64,000 nucleotides of DNA from contig JAEERM010000007.1 of NCBI GenBank assembly GCA_016285835.1, forward strand, positions 1 through 64,000, written 5' to 3'. Position 1 is the stretch's first letter. Every line of letters starts with the position of its first letter. A model generated the notes under the pieces. That model ran no database searches. It was given only the letters and a program-made list of their open reading frames with translations, and had not been told where the DNA came from. A program made the position numbers and the translations under genes. The DNA is from Fibrobacter sp. (GTDB lineage: Bacteria; Fibrobacterota; Fibrobacteria; Fibrobacterales; Fibrobacteraceae). Below are positions 42,401 to 49,279 of the stretch, piece after piece.

Positions 42401-44767
42401 GAAGACTACAAATCCGTAACCATCAAGGACACCGTCAGCCTCGACGCAAGATCCGGTGACGCCATGGGACGCATCGTCAAATACGAATGGGGCTGTGCGC
42501 CCAAGGGCAGCACAATCAATTACACATGGTCCTCTAAATCTACACCACGCTATAACGCAGTAATGCCCTCTTCAGCCGAAAACGATTTCCGCTGTGTCAT
42601 CCGCGTCACCGATGACGATGGCCTCACCGCAACCGATACGACGCATATCGACGTCGCCCTCGCACCGCCGACAGTCACCGTCAAGCACGAGGAAATCACC
42701 ACACGTCCGAATTACAAGATTAACCTGGACGCCGACGCGAAGGATGCCGACAATTACGATGGCGAAATTGTGAAGCGCGAATGGAGTTGCGGCGAGCCCT
42801 ACGAAATTCCGAACAAATGGAAGAAGGTCAGTTCCTTCGACACCTCGTGGAAAGCTCCGAGCAATGCCGTGGCCAACTACATCTGCGTTGCCCGTGCCAC
42901 AGACGATGACGGCAATACGGCAACAGACACGACTCGCGTAAAGTTCACCACCAACACCCCGATTATCCAGGTAAACGTCCCGATTATCTACGTGAACCTT
43001 GGTGATGTATTCGACCTTAACGCATCCATCAACGACGCTTGGCAGGGAGTCAACTGGTACAGCTGGCAATGCTTCGACACCAAGGGCCACGCCATGGAAG
43101 GTGAAAAGAGGTGGGCCTACCACGGAGACCTCTACGACATCCGTACCGATACAGTTTCCTACATCAAAAACCCGGATAAACTTAACGGCATCGACTCGAT
43201 GCTCTGCATTATCAGCGCCGAAGAATCGTCCAGCGACATGGTCCTCAAAGATACGACCATCGTCAAGATTATGCGCCAGTATCCGGAAGGCGTCATCTCG
43301 GCGGCAGACACCGTTTACCTGTGGAGCGGAGACAACACTGTCGATAACGACGCGAAGTACTTCTATACAAATGAATGGGGCGGCTCCCACTCCGTTCCGG
43401 GCGAACTGGCCGACCCGAGCGGCAACTTTGAATACCGCTGGAGATTCAGCAATGTGAGCAGTGCATACTACGTCGGCGAAAGCGACGGAAGCCTGGACAC
43501 GTCCAGCTACGAATTTAACACGGCATTCAAGCGCCCCACGAGTGAAGGCGACATGACAATTTCGCTGGACTTCCGCGACAGTATCCCGCCGGGAAGCGCA
43601 ACGCAAGCCTTCTTCACCCGCCATAGCGGCCCCATCAAATCCAGAACCGTCTATTTCCGCAAAGCATGGAAGAACCTCGCACCGAGCGGAGACACGGTCC
43701 TCGCACAAAGCAACGTGACTGTGGCACCTGCACTCACCTCTTTGAACGACAGGCCTTATGCGGCCTACCTCAAGAGCGCCACCAGTGTCCAGGCAGTTTA
43801 CCACAACGGCTCTAGCTGGAAAAACCTCGGTGCAGCAGTGAGCACATCGGCAAACATCGCCAAGATCCAGCTTGCAAGCAACGACAACAACGTGTACTTG
43901 GCCATCATGACCGCAGACAAGAAACTCTCCATATACAGTTCTAGCGGTACAAGCGGATGGAGCATGATGGGTAGCGCAATCAATGCCGACACCACCTCCT
44001 TCCACTTGTTGACCAAGAGTAGCGGGCCGTTTGTATTGTACCTGAACGCTTCGAACAAAAAGCCCACTTACGCTTCGTACTCCAGCAGTTGGAATTCCAC
44101 AACCATTAGCGACAAGGGTTGCCGCAACATCACGGGTGCATTCACCAGCAATGGTGGCTGGGTTGCCGCATACGTCGACACAACGAAGAAGTATTCCGGA
44201 TTCTACGCCTTGTACGACAACGGCAACAACAGAAAAGCAAGAGACCAGGCGATTGCCGACAGTATCAACAAGGTGAACCTCACCATCGACCCGTCAAACA
44301 ACACGGCTTACCTCGCCTTCCTCAGCCGTAAGGTGGAAAAGTACGGGCCTTACGTGTACAGGGGAACCATCAACAACGACAATGTCAACTGGAAGAAGGA
44401 CGGAGTGTTCGGGAACCCGATTGTGAACCGATTTGCTTACCGGATCCAAGTCACGGCAAAGAACGGCAAGACATTTGTCGCCTTCGACGATGCCGACCGC
44501 CATTCCGCAGCTCAGACCCACGTTTATCAGTTGGCATCAAATTCTTGGAAACTGTACGGTGAAAACGAACTTCCCTATTTCAAGATTGAATTCTTCAACC
44601 AGAACGGCTACTACCTGCGCGGTTCGCATCCGAATATAACCGTCGACGAACATGACGACGTGTACATCTCGATGCTCGCCTGGGAAAACGGCAATGGCGG
44701 TGGACACAACTTCGGCCCCATTGTCATGAAATACGTGGCCAAGAATTGGGATGTCAACGACAAATAA
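39473..44767 (+). CDS. very large lipoprotein with Ig/PKD-like repeats and propeller-like C-terminus
   Basis: 1,764 aa. The signal peptide ends in lipobox LSGC (MRLRVFLAFAICLLALSGC), so Cys19 is lipidated. From about residue 150 to 1240 come many ~90-residue Ig/PKD-like units; conserved strings include NYKCVVRATDDD, DFRCVIRVTDDDG and NYICVARATDDDG, with acidic DDD turns that may bind calcium. The last ~350 residues repeat short strands (AAYLKSATS, YLAIMTADK, FVLYLNASN) like a beta-propeller. ATG 39473 is chosen for GAGG 9 nt upstream and the signal peptide. It is probably an outer-membrane-anchored surface protein; function unknown. The DUF6941-like gene follows after 11 bp. Confidence 0.85.
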   Translation: MRLRVFLAFAICLLALSGCSRESSISENVNLRNNHSVVFVSRTPFKDPQAFADSIMNLPNPDSVIAHDTLTVTVNDTIYLMGFLKYNADKIYRYAWAFKNPDSTIVSKNATQEMWVFTKTSNKGNNCPVTKGKLFCPLFIAVDGNNARDTAGKDQFIRVIDTPPYLSVPKDTLWTRAKSDITFPIVALDSFGTIKDIKIDRDASGKSKPKTWKVKPVEGTDTMLVTIKFDSAYVSSSGNQKIYVIVTDDDDNETIDSVNLHFNIPPTIELLDPKDDGRYGTDERFAFFYKANDVDNPASLRYFIRVAKSRDNYGTPPVLTDNDLVAKNIKEKSFEPKAKEFNDSNVIVTLKNPKTILSGKLYWDVWVTDGYDTVFSARIKEKDGTKRPWKFFYGNLKDTAGTFMGYVNYEGWSHHEGIRIVFQDSLGNRYYTHTADNGQFSISVKSGTYDMLAMDTTGYGFKDTILTKLFVDVSSDKNLGTLILRDTADPVIVFSDIPSDTINTPDITLNGKFYDHGSQVKSAVATLDGDTLKFNSFSQNTWVVDIKKMEDGEHTFYIAAKDSAGRKSDSTITFYVHATSIHIMVNGQATSVQENSKPFTFAAELSKTSIADSLIWESNVPKFKKVRHKIKNFKDTLRYSKASDIGELESGKMYEMYAVTPGGIKSNVVRFGILGKDPVIFFEKPSNDTVITIDDRILFSIFFYPGEGESGTPSIKTIGEGCNRSFNSGVKIGEDESIHWDKPGDKKVIVYFEKNGKKASDTLRVKVIEDPPTIKILNKQNNTKKKIKTTETVDIKAFDKFGTIKEIKWTCSNNPITFDNDVTIAEDDTVTTQVTFTMPGTATSNYKCVVRATDDDNMYGYDTITYDIIEDKPYLLLNTHNSTVKINTKVSLNGIAIDTLGSIVDYMFYCDSIKSHFASISESDWTHMSKLDTNISVPSVPCTWTCLVHIVDDDSLVAADTATYTVVLDPPWVEVSEDYKSVTIKDTVSLDARSGDAMGRIVKYEWGCAPKGSTINYTWSSKSTPRYNAVMPSSAENDFRCVIRVTDDDGLTATDTTHIDVALAPPTVTVKHEEITTRPNYKINLDADAKDADNYDGEIVKREWSCGEPYEIPNKWKKVSSFDTSWKAPSNAVANYICVARATDDDGNTATDTTRVKFTTNTPIIQVNVPIIYVNLGDVFDLNASINDAWQGVNWYSWQCFDTKGHAMEGEKRWAYHGDLYDIRTDTVSYIKNPDKLNGIDSMLCIISAEESSSDMVLKDTTIVKIMRQYPEGVISAADTVYLWSGDNTVDNDAKYFYTNEWGGSHSVPGELADPSGNFEYRWRFSNVSSAYYVGESDGSLDTSSYEFNTAFKRPTSEGDMTISLDFRDSIPPGSATQAFFTRHSGPIKSRTVYFRKAWKNLAPSGDTVLAQSNVTVAPALTSLNDRPYAAYLKSATSVQAVYHNGSSWKNLGAAVSTSANIAKIQLASNDNNVYLAIMTADKKLSIYSSSGTSGWSMMGSAINADTTSFHLLTKSSGPFVLYLNASNKKPTYASYSSSWNSTTISDKGCRNITGAFTSNGGWVAAYVDTTKKYSGFYALYDNGNNRKARDQAIADSINKVNLTIDPSNNTAYLAFLSRKVEKYGPYVYRGTINNDNVNWKKDGVFGNPIVNRFAYRIQVTAKNGKTFVAFDDADRHSAAQTHVYQLASNSWKLYGENELPYFKIEFFNQNGYYLRGSHPNITVDEHDDVYISMLAWENGNGGGHNFGPIVMKYVAKNWDVNDK

Positions 44768-44778
44768 AAAGGATACAA

Positions 44779-45222
44779 ATGAATATTGAAATTGCAGCTA
44801 TTTGCGATGCTGCCACAGCCAACGGCGCAGGCGGTCGCTTGAATATTCTGGGAGCATTTGACAGAATCTTTTCGAAGTTTCCCTTGGTTATCCCGCAGTG
44901 TTCTGCGGTATTCCGCGTGCGCTATCAGCGTTCCGAAGCGGGCATGCACAAGGTGCGCCTTTCCATCGAAGATGTTTGCGGCAAACCCATCGTGCCGACC
45001 ATGGAATCGAACCTCCCGCTAGAACCGGTCGTCACCGGATTCGATACCGCGGCAGTCAACATGATTCTCAATATGCAGAGACTCAAGATTGAAAGGCCGG
45101 ACAAGTACATGGTTCGTTTTTTCATTGACGACGAAGAACTCGCCGTGCTCCCGCTTTACATTCTAGAGCCGCCTCAATCCAAGCTCCAGGCTCCCGAGGC
45201 AGACGAAGAAAAAATCAGCTAA
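44779..45222 (+). CDS. DUF6941-like protein
   Basis: 147 aa, cytoplasmic, no signal or membrane segment. The start MNIEIAAICDAATANGAGGR, then LNILGAFDRIF, matches the pattern of the uncharacterised DUF6941 family (from memory). AAAGGA lies before ATG 44779. It begins 11 bp after the large lipoprotein gene, so is probably co-transcribed with it, and its last 4 bp overlap the converging phosphopantetheinyl transferase gene. Function unknown. Confidence 0.7.
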   Translation: MNIEIAAICDAATANGAGGRLNILGAFDRIFSKFPLVIPQCSAVFRVRYQRSEAGMHKVRLSIEDVCGKPIVPTMESNLPLEPVVTGFDTAAVNMILNMQRLKIERPDKYMVRFFIDDEELAVLPLYILEPPQSKLQAPEADEEKIS

Positions 45223-45776
45223 GCCAGTTCGACAGCTAGGCACATAGCGGCATCCCCCGCACCCATCAGGTCCGGGGCTAGCTTTTTTGCATCCAAATCG
45301 ACAAGGTGGACACCGTCGACAACATCCAGCAACATGGGGCGACGGAGCGTCCCTGCAAAAAAATCGCCTCCGTGGCACTTGTAATACGCCTCTTTACGGC
45401 ACCACAGGCGGAAAAACTCGCTGTCGAAATGTTGGGTTGCAAGCAAGTAGGAGACTTCCTCTTCACTGAAAAACCTTTCGGCAAGCGACTGCCTGTTTTT
45501 GCGGAAGAATTCCAAATCCAGCCCGACCATAGCATCAAAGGAATACGCGAGCGCGCATACATTGCCGGAATGAGTCCAGTTGGCGTCAAAATCCCGCTCG
45601 GGGAAAAACGGGCGCGGAGAATCAGGATTCACGACCATGTCCGCTTGCGAGACCTTCTTGCCACAAGCAGCCGAGAGAATTTCAAAAATACGTTCGCGAT
45701 GACCGCGACGCCCCTCCGTCGGAAACATTGTAACAAAAACATCCCCACAGGGCGTGAGTATTTTAGTTGACTTCAT
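45219..45776 (-). CDS. 4'-phosphopantetheinyl transferase (Sfp-like)
   Basis: 185 aa. Motifs: VGLDLEF (metal-binding acid pair) and FFRLWCRKEAYYKCHG (W-x-x-K-E-A-x2-K). It moves phosphopantetheine from CoA to a carrier-protein serine. It could serve the acpP at 60034, or another carrier. The ATG at 45776 has AGGGA 6 nt upstream; an ATG at 45782 is possible. It overlaps the DUF6941-like gene tail-to-tail. Confidence 0.85.
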   Translation of the reverse strand: MKSTKILTPCGDVFVTMFPTEGRRGHRERIFEILSAACGKKVSQADMVVNPDSPRPFFPERDFDANWTHSGNVCALAYSFDAMVGLDLEFFRKNRQSLAERFFSEEEVSYLLATQHFDSEFFRLWCRKEAYYKCHGGDFFAGTLRRPMLLDVVDGVHLVDLDAKKLAPDLMGAGDAAMCLAVELA

Positions 45777-45805
45777 CTCCATTCCCTAAAGATAATTTCT
45801 ACTTT

Positions 45806-46312
45806 ATGGATATGCACCATCCCGGACGAATTTTATCCGCAATATTTTCTCTTTTCTTACTGCTCGGCTGTTCAGAGATCAACGACAGTTGGGAAGTCAA
45901 GGGAGGCGGATACCTGAAATACACCGTCAACGGAGGCAAGTCCTACACCATCGAACTCGATGCAGATGATGTCGTCCGCCCCGATTACGGCCGCAGTTTT
46001 TTCCAGGTACAGACCCAAATGGAAGAAAGTAGTCGCGGGGACCAATTTTCCATTCTCGTGAACCGCCCCAAGCTGGGTTACAACAACGCCAACGCCAACT
46101 ACAGTTGGATGATTGCAGAAAATTCCGAAAAAGGCTACCTCGTGGGAGACAGCAATATCGTCCATTTTGACCAAAAGGACAACGACTCCACATGGACAGC
46201 CTACATCGATCTCTATTTTCAGGATTGCCGGACCGGAAGTTGCGAAAACGACCACCCTCCCCTGCATATCGAAGGGCGACTGCGCTACTGGATCGCGGAG
46301 GATGATAAATGA
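45806..46312 (+). CDS. lipoprotein, 168 aa
   Basis: The signal (ILSAIFSLFLLLGCSE) has lipobox LLGC, placing the mature protein on a membrane. The rest is a soluble beta-rich domain (YLKYTVNGGKSYTIELDADD, later WTAYIDLYFQD) with no family I recognise. No Shine-Dalgarno; TAATTT lies exactly 7 nt before ATG 45806, suggesting a leaderless mRNA. It starts only 29 bp from the divergent phosphopantetheinyl transferase start. Confidence 0.75.
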   Translation: MDMHHPGRILSAIFSLFLLLGCSEINDSWEVKGGGYLKYTVNGGKSYTIELDADDVVRPDYGRSFFQVQTQMEESSRGDQFSILVNRPKLGYNNANANYSWMIAENSEKGYLVGDSNIVHFDQKDNDSTWTAYIDLYFQDCRTGSCENDHPPLHIEGRLRYWIAEDDK

Positions 46313-46425
46313 GGTCGCTGCGCTTTGAGCTATGAGGTCGGCACTTCGTGCCTTTGAGGTCGCTCCCTTCGGTCGCTTTGAGGCACGAGGTCGGTCGCTA
46401 CGCTCCCTTCGAGGTGTGAGGTGAG
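46313..46425. repeat. tandem hairpin array with GAGGTCG spacers
   Basis: Four to five ~25-base units, each beginning GAGGTCG and holding a small palindrome (GGCACTTCGTGCC; CGCTCCCTTCGGTCGC; GGTCGCTACGCTCCC). The same units occur in inverted orientation at 56984-57080. Confidence 0.75.
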
Positions 46426-46426
46426 T

Positions 46427-46475
46427 AGGAAGTAGACAGTAGGAAGTAGGAAGTGATTAGTGGTTGGTGGTTAGG
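46427..46475. repeat. GTAGGAAGTAGACAG-type repeat
   Basis: Words as at 22941, 27258 and 61078, followed by TTAGTGGTTGGTGGTTAGG as in 27216-27257. Confidence 0.7.
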
Positions 46476-46531
46476 AAAATAGACGAGAGAGGAAAAAGTT
46501 GTCATTCGCAGGCGCATGACTTGTCGGCTCA

Positions 46532-46636
46532 GCCATGCCGAAACGCAAGCGTTTTGGCACGGCATTCGCCTTGGTTGTCATTGCGAGGGGCGATTGCCAG
46601 AGCCTGCCGCGAGCGAAGCGTGGCGGAAGCAATCTC
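46532..46636. repeat. REP-like palindromic repeat
   Basis: A hairpin TGCCGAAACGC/GCGTTTTGGCA (about 46532-46561) is followed by TTGTCATTGCGAGGGGCGA ... GGAAGCAATCTC (46574-46636). The second motif recurs inverted at 58948-58986. Confidence 0.7.
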
Positions 46637-46639
46637 TAG

Positions 46640-46810
46640 GTATGGGTTAGGGATAAGAATCTAGGATCTAGAGACTAGGGAGAAATATCACGGCTTCGCC
46701 GTCTTATATTGACGCACGAAGTGCGTGATTCTTTTCACTAGCCTCTTTTCTCTAGTCTCTCGAAGCCTCACTGCTCATTGCTCATAGCTCACTGTTCGTG
46801 CCTCGTGCCC
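46640..46810. repeat. left arm of a ~10-kb-spaced inverted repeat
   Basis: Contains CTAGGATCTAG words, ATCACGGCTTCGCCGTCT, GCACGAAGTGCGTGATTC, TTTTCACTAGCCTC and CTCTAGTCTCTCGAAGCCTC in that order. The region 56745-56975 carries the same order on the opposite strand, with a ~55-bp extra segment. Confidence 0.8.
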
Positions 46811-46879
46811 CCTCTAAAAAACTACAAACTCAACTCTTTGGCAAATGGAGCATATATAGCTTAGCCATCCTTCAAGTTA

Positions 46880-47090
46880 TAAGCATGAAATTCGTTCAGT
46901 CATTGAGAATTATATTCAATGGCGAGAGAATAGAAGCGTCGGCCAGGGAAGGGGAGGGTGCAGGGAGGGGACCGGGCGGCCTTCGCTAAAGTGAGCAAGT
47001 GAGCGTCGCAGCGGCAAGCTTGCTTGCCGATATGACCGAACGTAGCCACGGACGCCTTGGCGTCCACTCCGAGCTGGGTCCCCTCCCGCA
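46880..47090. ncRNA. candidate structured RNA or miniature repeat element
   Basis: The 5' part (46890-46945) is a divergent copy of 38463-38520. A long-range perfect pairing GGGAGGGGACC (46963-46973) with GGTCCCCTCCC (47077-47087) encloses GGCAAGC/GCTTGCC (47013-47028) and GGACGCC/GGCGTCC (47050-47065) hairpins. No ORF is convincing. It ends 54 bp before the tRNA promoter. Confidence 0.4.
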
Positions 47091-47143
47091 TAATATAAAG
47101 AAGCAACAAATCCCGCCTTTTGACAATAACCTCTAAAAACCCC

Positions 47144-47172
47144 TTGACAAAACCCAAACATTTTTCTAATAT
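47144..47172 (+). promoter_or_regulatory. tRNA-Val promoter
   Basis: TTGACA (47144-47149), a 17-bp spacer and TAATAT (47167-47172). It matches the sigma-70 consensus in all of -35 and predicts a start about 7 nt before the tRNA. Confidence 0.85.
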
Positions 47173-47185
47173 TGCCCTACCCCGA

Positions 47186-47259
<74 letters not shown>

Positions 47260-47264
47260 CTGAA

Positions 47265-47296
47265 AAAACGGTTTGCACAAGCAAGCCGTTTTTTTT
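47265..47296 (+). terminator. terminator of the tRNA-Val gene
   Basis: AAAACGGTTTGC, loop ACAA and GCAAGCCGTTTT (one wobble) followed by Ts. Confidence 0.9.
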
Positions 47297-47383
47297 ATTC
47301 CCTAAAACATGGTGTTCCAAATTGGAATACGGGTTTAATCGATTGTGCTGGATTTCTTATTTATTATTTGTTATAATATTATT

Positions 47384-47489
47384 ACACCCAGAAAGAGAAA
47401 ATATGAGAGACAAACACATTAGGTCATTGGGGCCTTTTGGGTTTCCTCCTTGTTGACAAAAGAGGGACGCTCGTTTGAGCGTCCCTTTT
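47384..47489 (+). ncRNA. candidate small RNA or short-peptide transcript
   Basis: TATAAT (47372-47377) lies upstream and a strong terminator (47464-47489) lies at the end. Between them is a 17-codon ORF (47403-47456; MRDKHIRSLGPFGFPPC) preceded by AGAAAGAG, and its last codons contain TTTCCTCCTTG, complementary to Shine-Dalgarno sites. No longer gene explains this unit. Confidence 0.4.
47464..47489. terminator. terminator between the small transcript and the second DASS gene
   Basis: GGGACGCTC, loop GTTT and GAGCGTCCC, then TTTT on the plus strand and CTCTTTTG on the minus strand. It can end both the plus-strand small transcript and the converging transporter gene. Confidence 0.85.
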
Positions 47490-47508
47490 ATTTTTGGAAT
47501 CAAGCTTA

Positions 47509-49155
47509 TTACTTGGTCTGGAGTTCGGCCGGAGTGGATTCCGCAGGAGCGGCGGCCGCTTCGGCAGGCTCAGCGACCTTTGCAGAATCAACAACTACTT
47601 CGGCGGCAGGAGCTTCGACCTTGGCGGAATCGACAACCTTTTCTACGGCAGCAGGAGCGGCCGGGACGGCTTCGGCGGCCTTCGGGGTCGGAGTGCCGAA
47701 GAAGTTCACCTTGGCGAGGAAGATCATCATCACCCAGGAGAGAACAAGGCCAGAAAGACCCATCACGACACCCGTCTTTGCCATGCCGTTCGTATCGGTG
47801 TAACCGGTAGCATGGGCAAGAGCGTTAGGCGGCGTAGAAATCGGAAGGCTCATACCGAGAGAGCTGGCGAATGCGACAGACACGAGGAGGGCAGTCACGC
47901 CACCGAGGCCAACGAGGTTGTCCTGGCAGGCAATACCCACAGCGCAGAGAATCGGGACCAAAAGCGTTGCCGTAGAGGTGTGACTCATGAAGTTCGCCAT
48001 GAAGAGGCAGATGATGCCGCAACCAATCATCAAAGCAATCGGAGACCAGCTTGCAAACGGAATCGTCTTGATCAAGTGAGCGGCGAGGCCAGTCGCATTG
48101 AGGCCAACACCGAGAGCGAAACCACCGGCCACGAGCCAGAGCACGTCCCAGCTCATTGCGTTCAAATCCTTCTTGGTAATCACGCCGGTGAGGGCGAAGA
48201 CAGCCATCGGGATCATGGCGATTGCGTTATCGTTAATACCGTGGACACCCTTACCGGTCACCCACAGGAGCACGCACACGACGAAAGTAATGTAGACGAT
48301 GATGGCCTTGGGGCTCGTGTCGAACTTGCCGGCACCTTCAATGTTGAGGACCATTTCCTTCATCTTGATCGGATAAATCTTGAGGAGGAGGAGCCAAGCG
48401 ATGACCATCAAAATAATCACGTACGGGATACCGAAGGCCATCCACTGGCCAAAGGAGACGGGATTCGCAACGAGGTCGCCACGGGCGACGGCGTCGTTTA
48501 AGGCGCCGAGAGCGATAGCGTTCGGTGGCGTACCGATCGGGGTACCCATACCACCGATGTTGGCACCGAGCGGGATGGCGAGGGCGAATGCGGCTTTGCC
48601 GCGGTCGTCTTCGTCAAAGAGTTTGAGCACCGGAGCGAGGATGGCGAGCATCATGGCAGCGGTGGCAGTGTTGCTCATGAACATCGAGAACACGGCAGTG
48701 ATGAGCATGAGGCCGAGGAGCACGAACTTCGGGTTCTTGCCGAAGGGCTTCAGGAGCACGCGGGCCAGGTTCAAGTCCATCTTGTACTTGGTCGCGGCAG
48801 CGGCGAGGAAGAACCCGCCCAAGAAGAGCATGATAATCGGGTTCGCGAAAGTCGCCATGACGGACTTGTGGCTGATCATCGTCACGCCGTCCACGCGGAA
48901 CGGAGCGAGAGCCGAATCCGACATCGTGACAATCATGAGCACGATGACAAGCATCGAAGTGGACCAAATCGGGAACGGTTGCAGAATCCAGAAAAGGGCA
49001 GCCATGACGAAAACGCCAATGACGCGAATTTCGAGCGGATTCAGGATTCCCATGGGGCTTGCGGCATCGAATCCGAGGGATTCGTAGGGCAAGAAGAGGG
49101 CGGCGATGGCAAGCAACGACGCAATGATGAATTTGATGAATTTAGCCTTTGTCAT
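47509..49155 (-). CDS. DASS/SLC13-family sodium:anion symporter, short-tailed paralog
   Basis: 548 aa. Residues 1-487 differ from the long-tailed transporter (666-4844) at about 14 positions by my reading, with the same SNT (161-163), GTPPNA, HTSTAT and TPPNA motifs, so substrate and mechanism are probably the same: Na+-coupled import of a dicarboxylate or sulfate. The tail is only ~60 residues, Ala/Pro/Glu-rich with VVDSAKV repeats, like the beginning of the long tail. It follows the surface protein gene 49280-52093 on the same strand. A TAAATTTG box lies 10 nt before ATG; no clear Shine-Dalgarno. Confidence 0.92.
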   Translation of the reverse strand: MTKAKFIKFIIASLLAIAALFLPYESLGFDAASPMGILNPLEIRVIGVFVMAALFWILQPFPIWSTSMLVIVLMIVTMSDSALAPFRVDGVTMISHKSVMATFANPIIMLFLGGFFLAAAATKYKMDLNLARVLLKPFGKNPKFVLLGLMLITAVFSMFMSNTATAAMMLAILAPVLKLFDEDDRGKAAFALAIPLGANIGGMGTPIGTPPNAIALGALNDAVARGDLVANPVSFGQWMAFGIPYVIILMVIAWLLLLKIYPIKMKEMVLNIEGAGKFDTSPKAIIVYITFVVCVLLWVTGKGVHGINDNAIAMIPMAVFALTGVITKKDLNAMSWDVLWLVAGGFALGVGLNATGLAAHLIKTIPFASWSPIALMIGCGIICLFMANFMSHTSTATLLVPILCAVGIACQDNLVGLGGVTALLVSVAFASSLGMSLPISTPPNALAHATGYTDTNGMAKTGVVMGLSGLVLSWVMMIFLAKVNFFGTPTPKAAEAVPAAPAAVEKVVDSAKVEAPAAEVVVDSAKVAEPAEAAAAPAESTPAELQTK

Positions 49156-49242
49156 AACGGGCGCAAATTTAGTAATAATAGAGGGTTTCGGCTATACTAT
49201 TATTTACGCACATTAACAATATGATGTTAGACTGGGAAAAAT

Positions 49243-49262
49243 ACGCAACACTTGCGTTTTTT
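49243..49262. terminator. hairpin between the 937-aa surface protein and DASS genes
   Basis: ACGCAA, CAC, TTGCGT with Ts on the plus side and ATTTTT on the minus side. It would partly separate the surface-protein transcript from the DASS gene. Confidence 0.6.
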
Positions 49263-49279
49263 GGTGAAAAAGCCAAAAA

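Noticed and set aside
46427-46475. CRISPR array suggested by short repeated words
   Set aside because: Repeats are degenerate, of varying length and without regular spacers; no cas genes are present.
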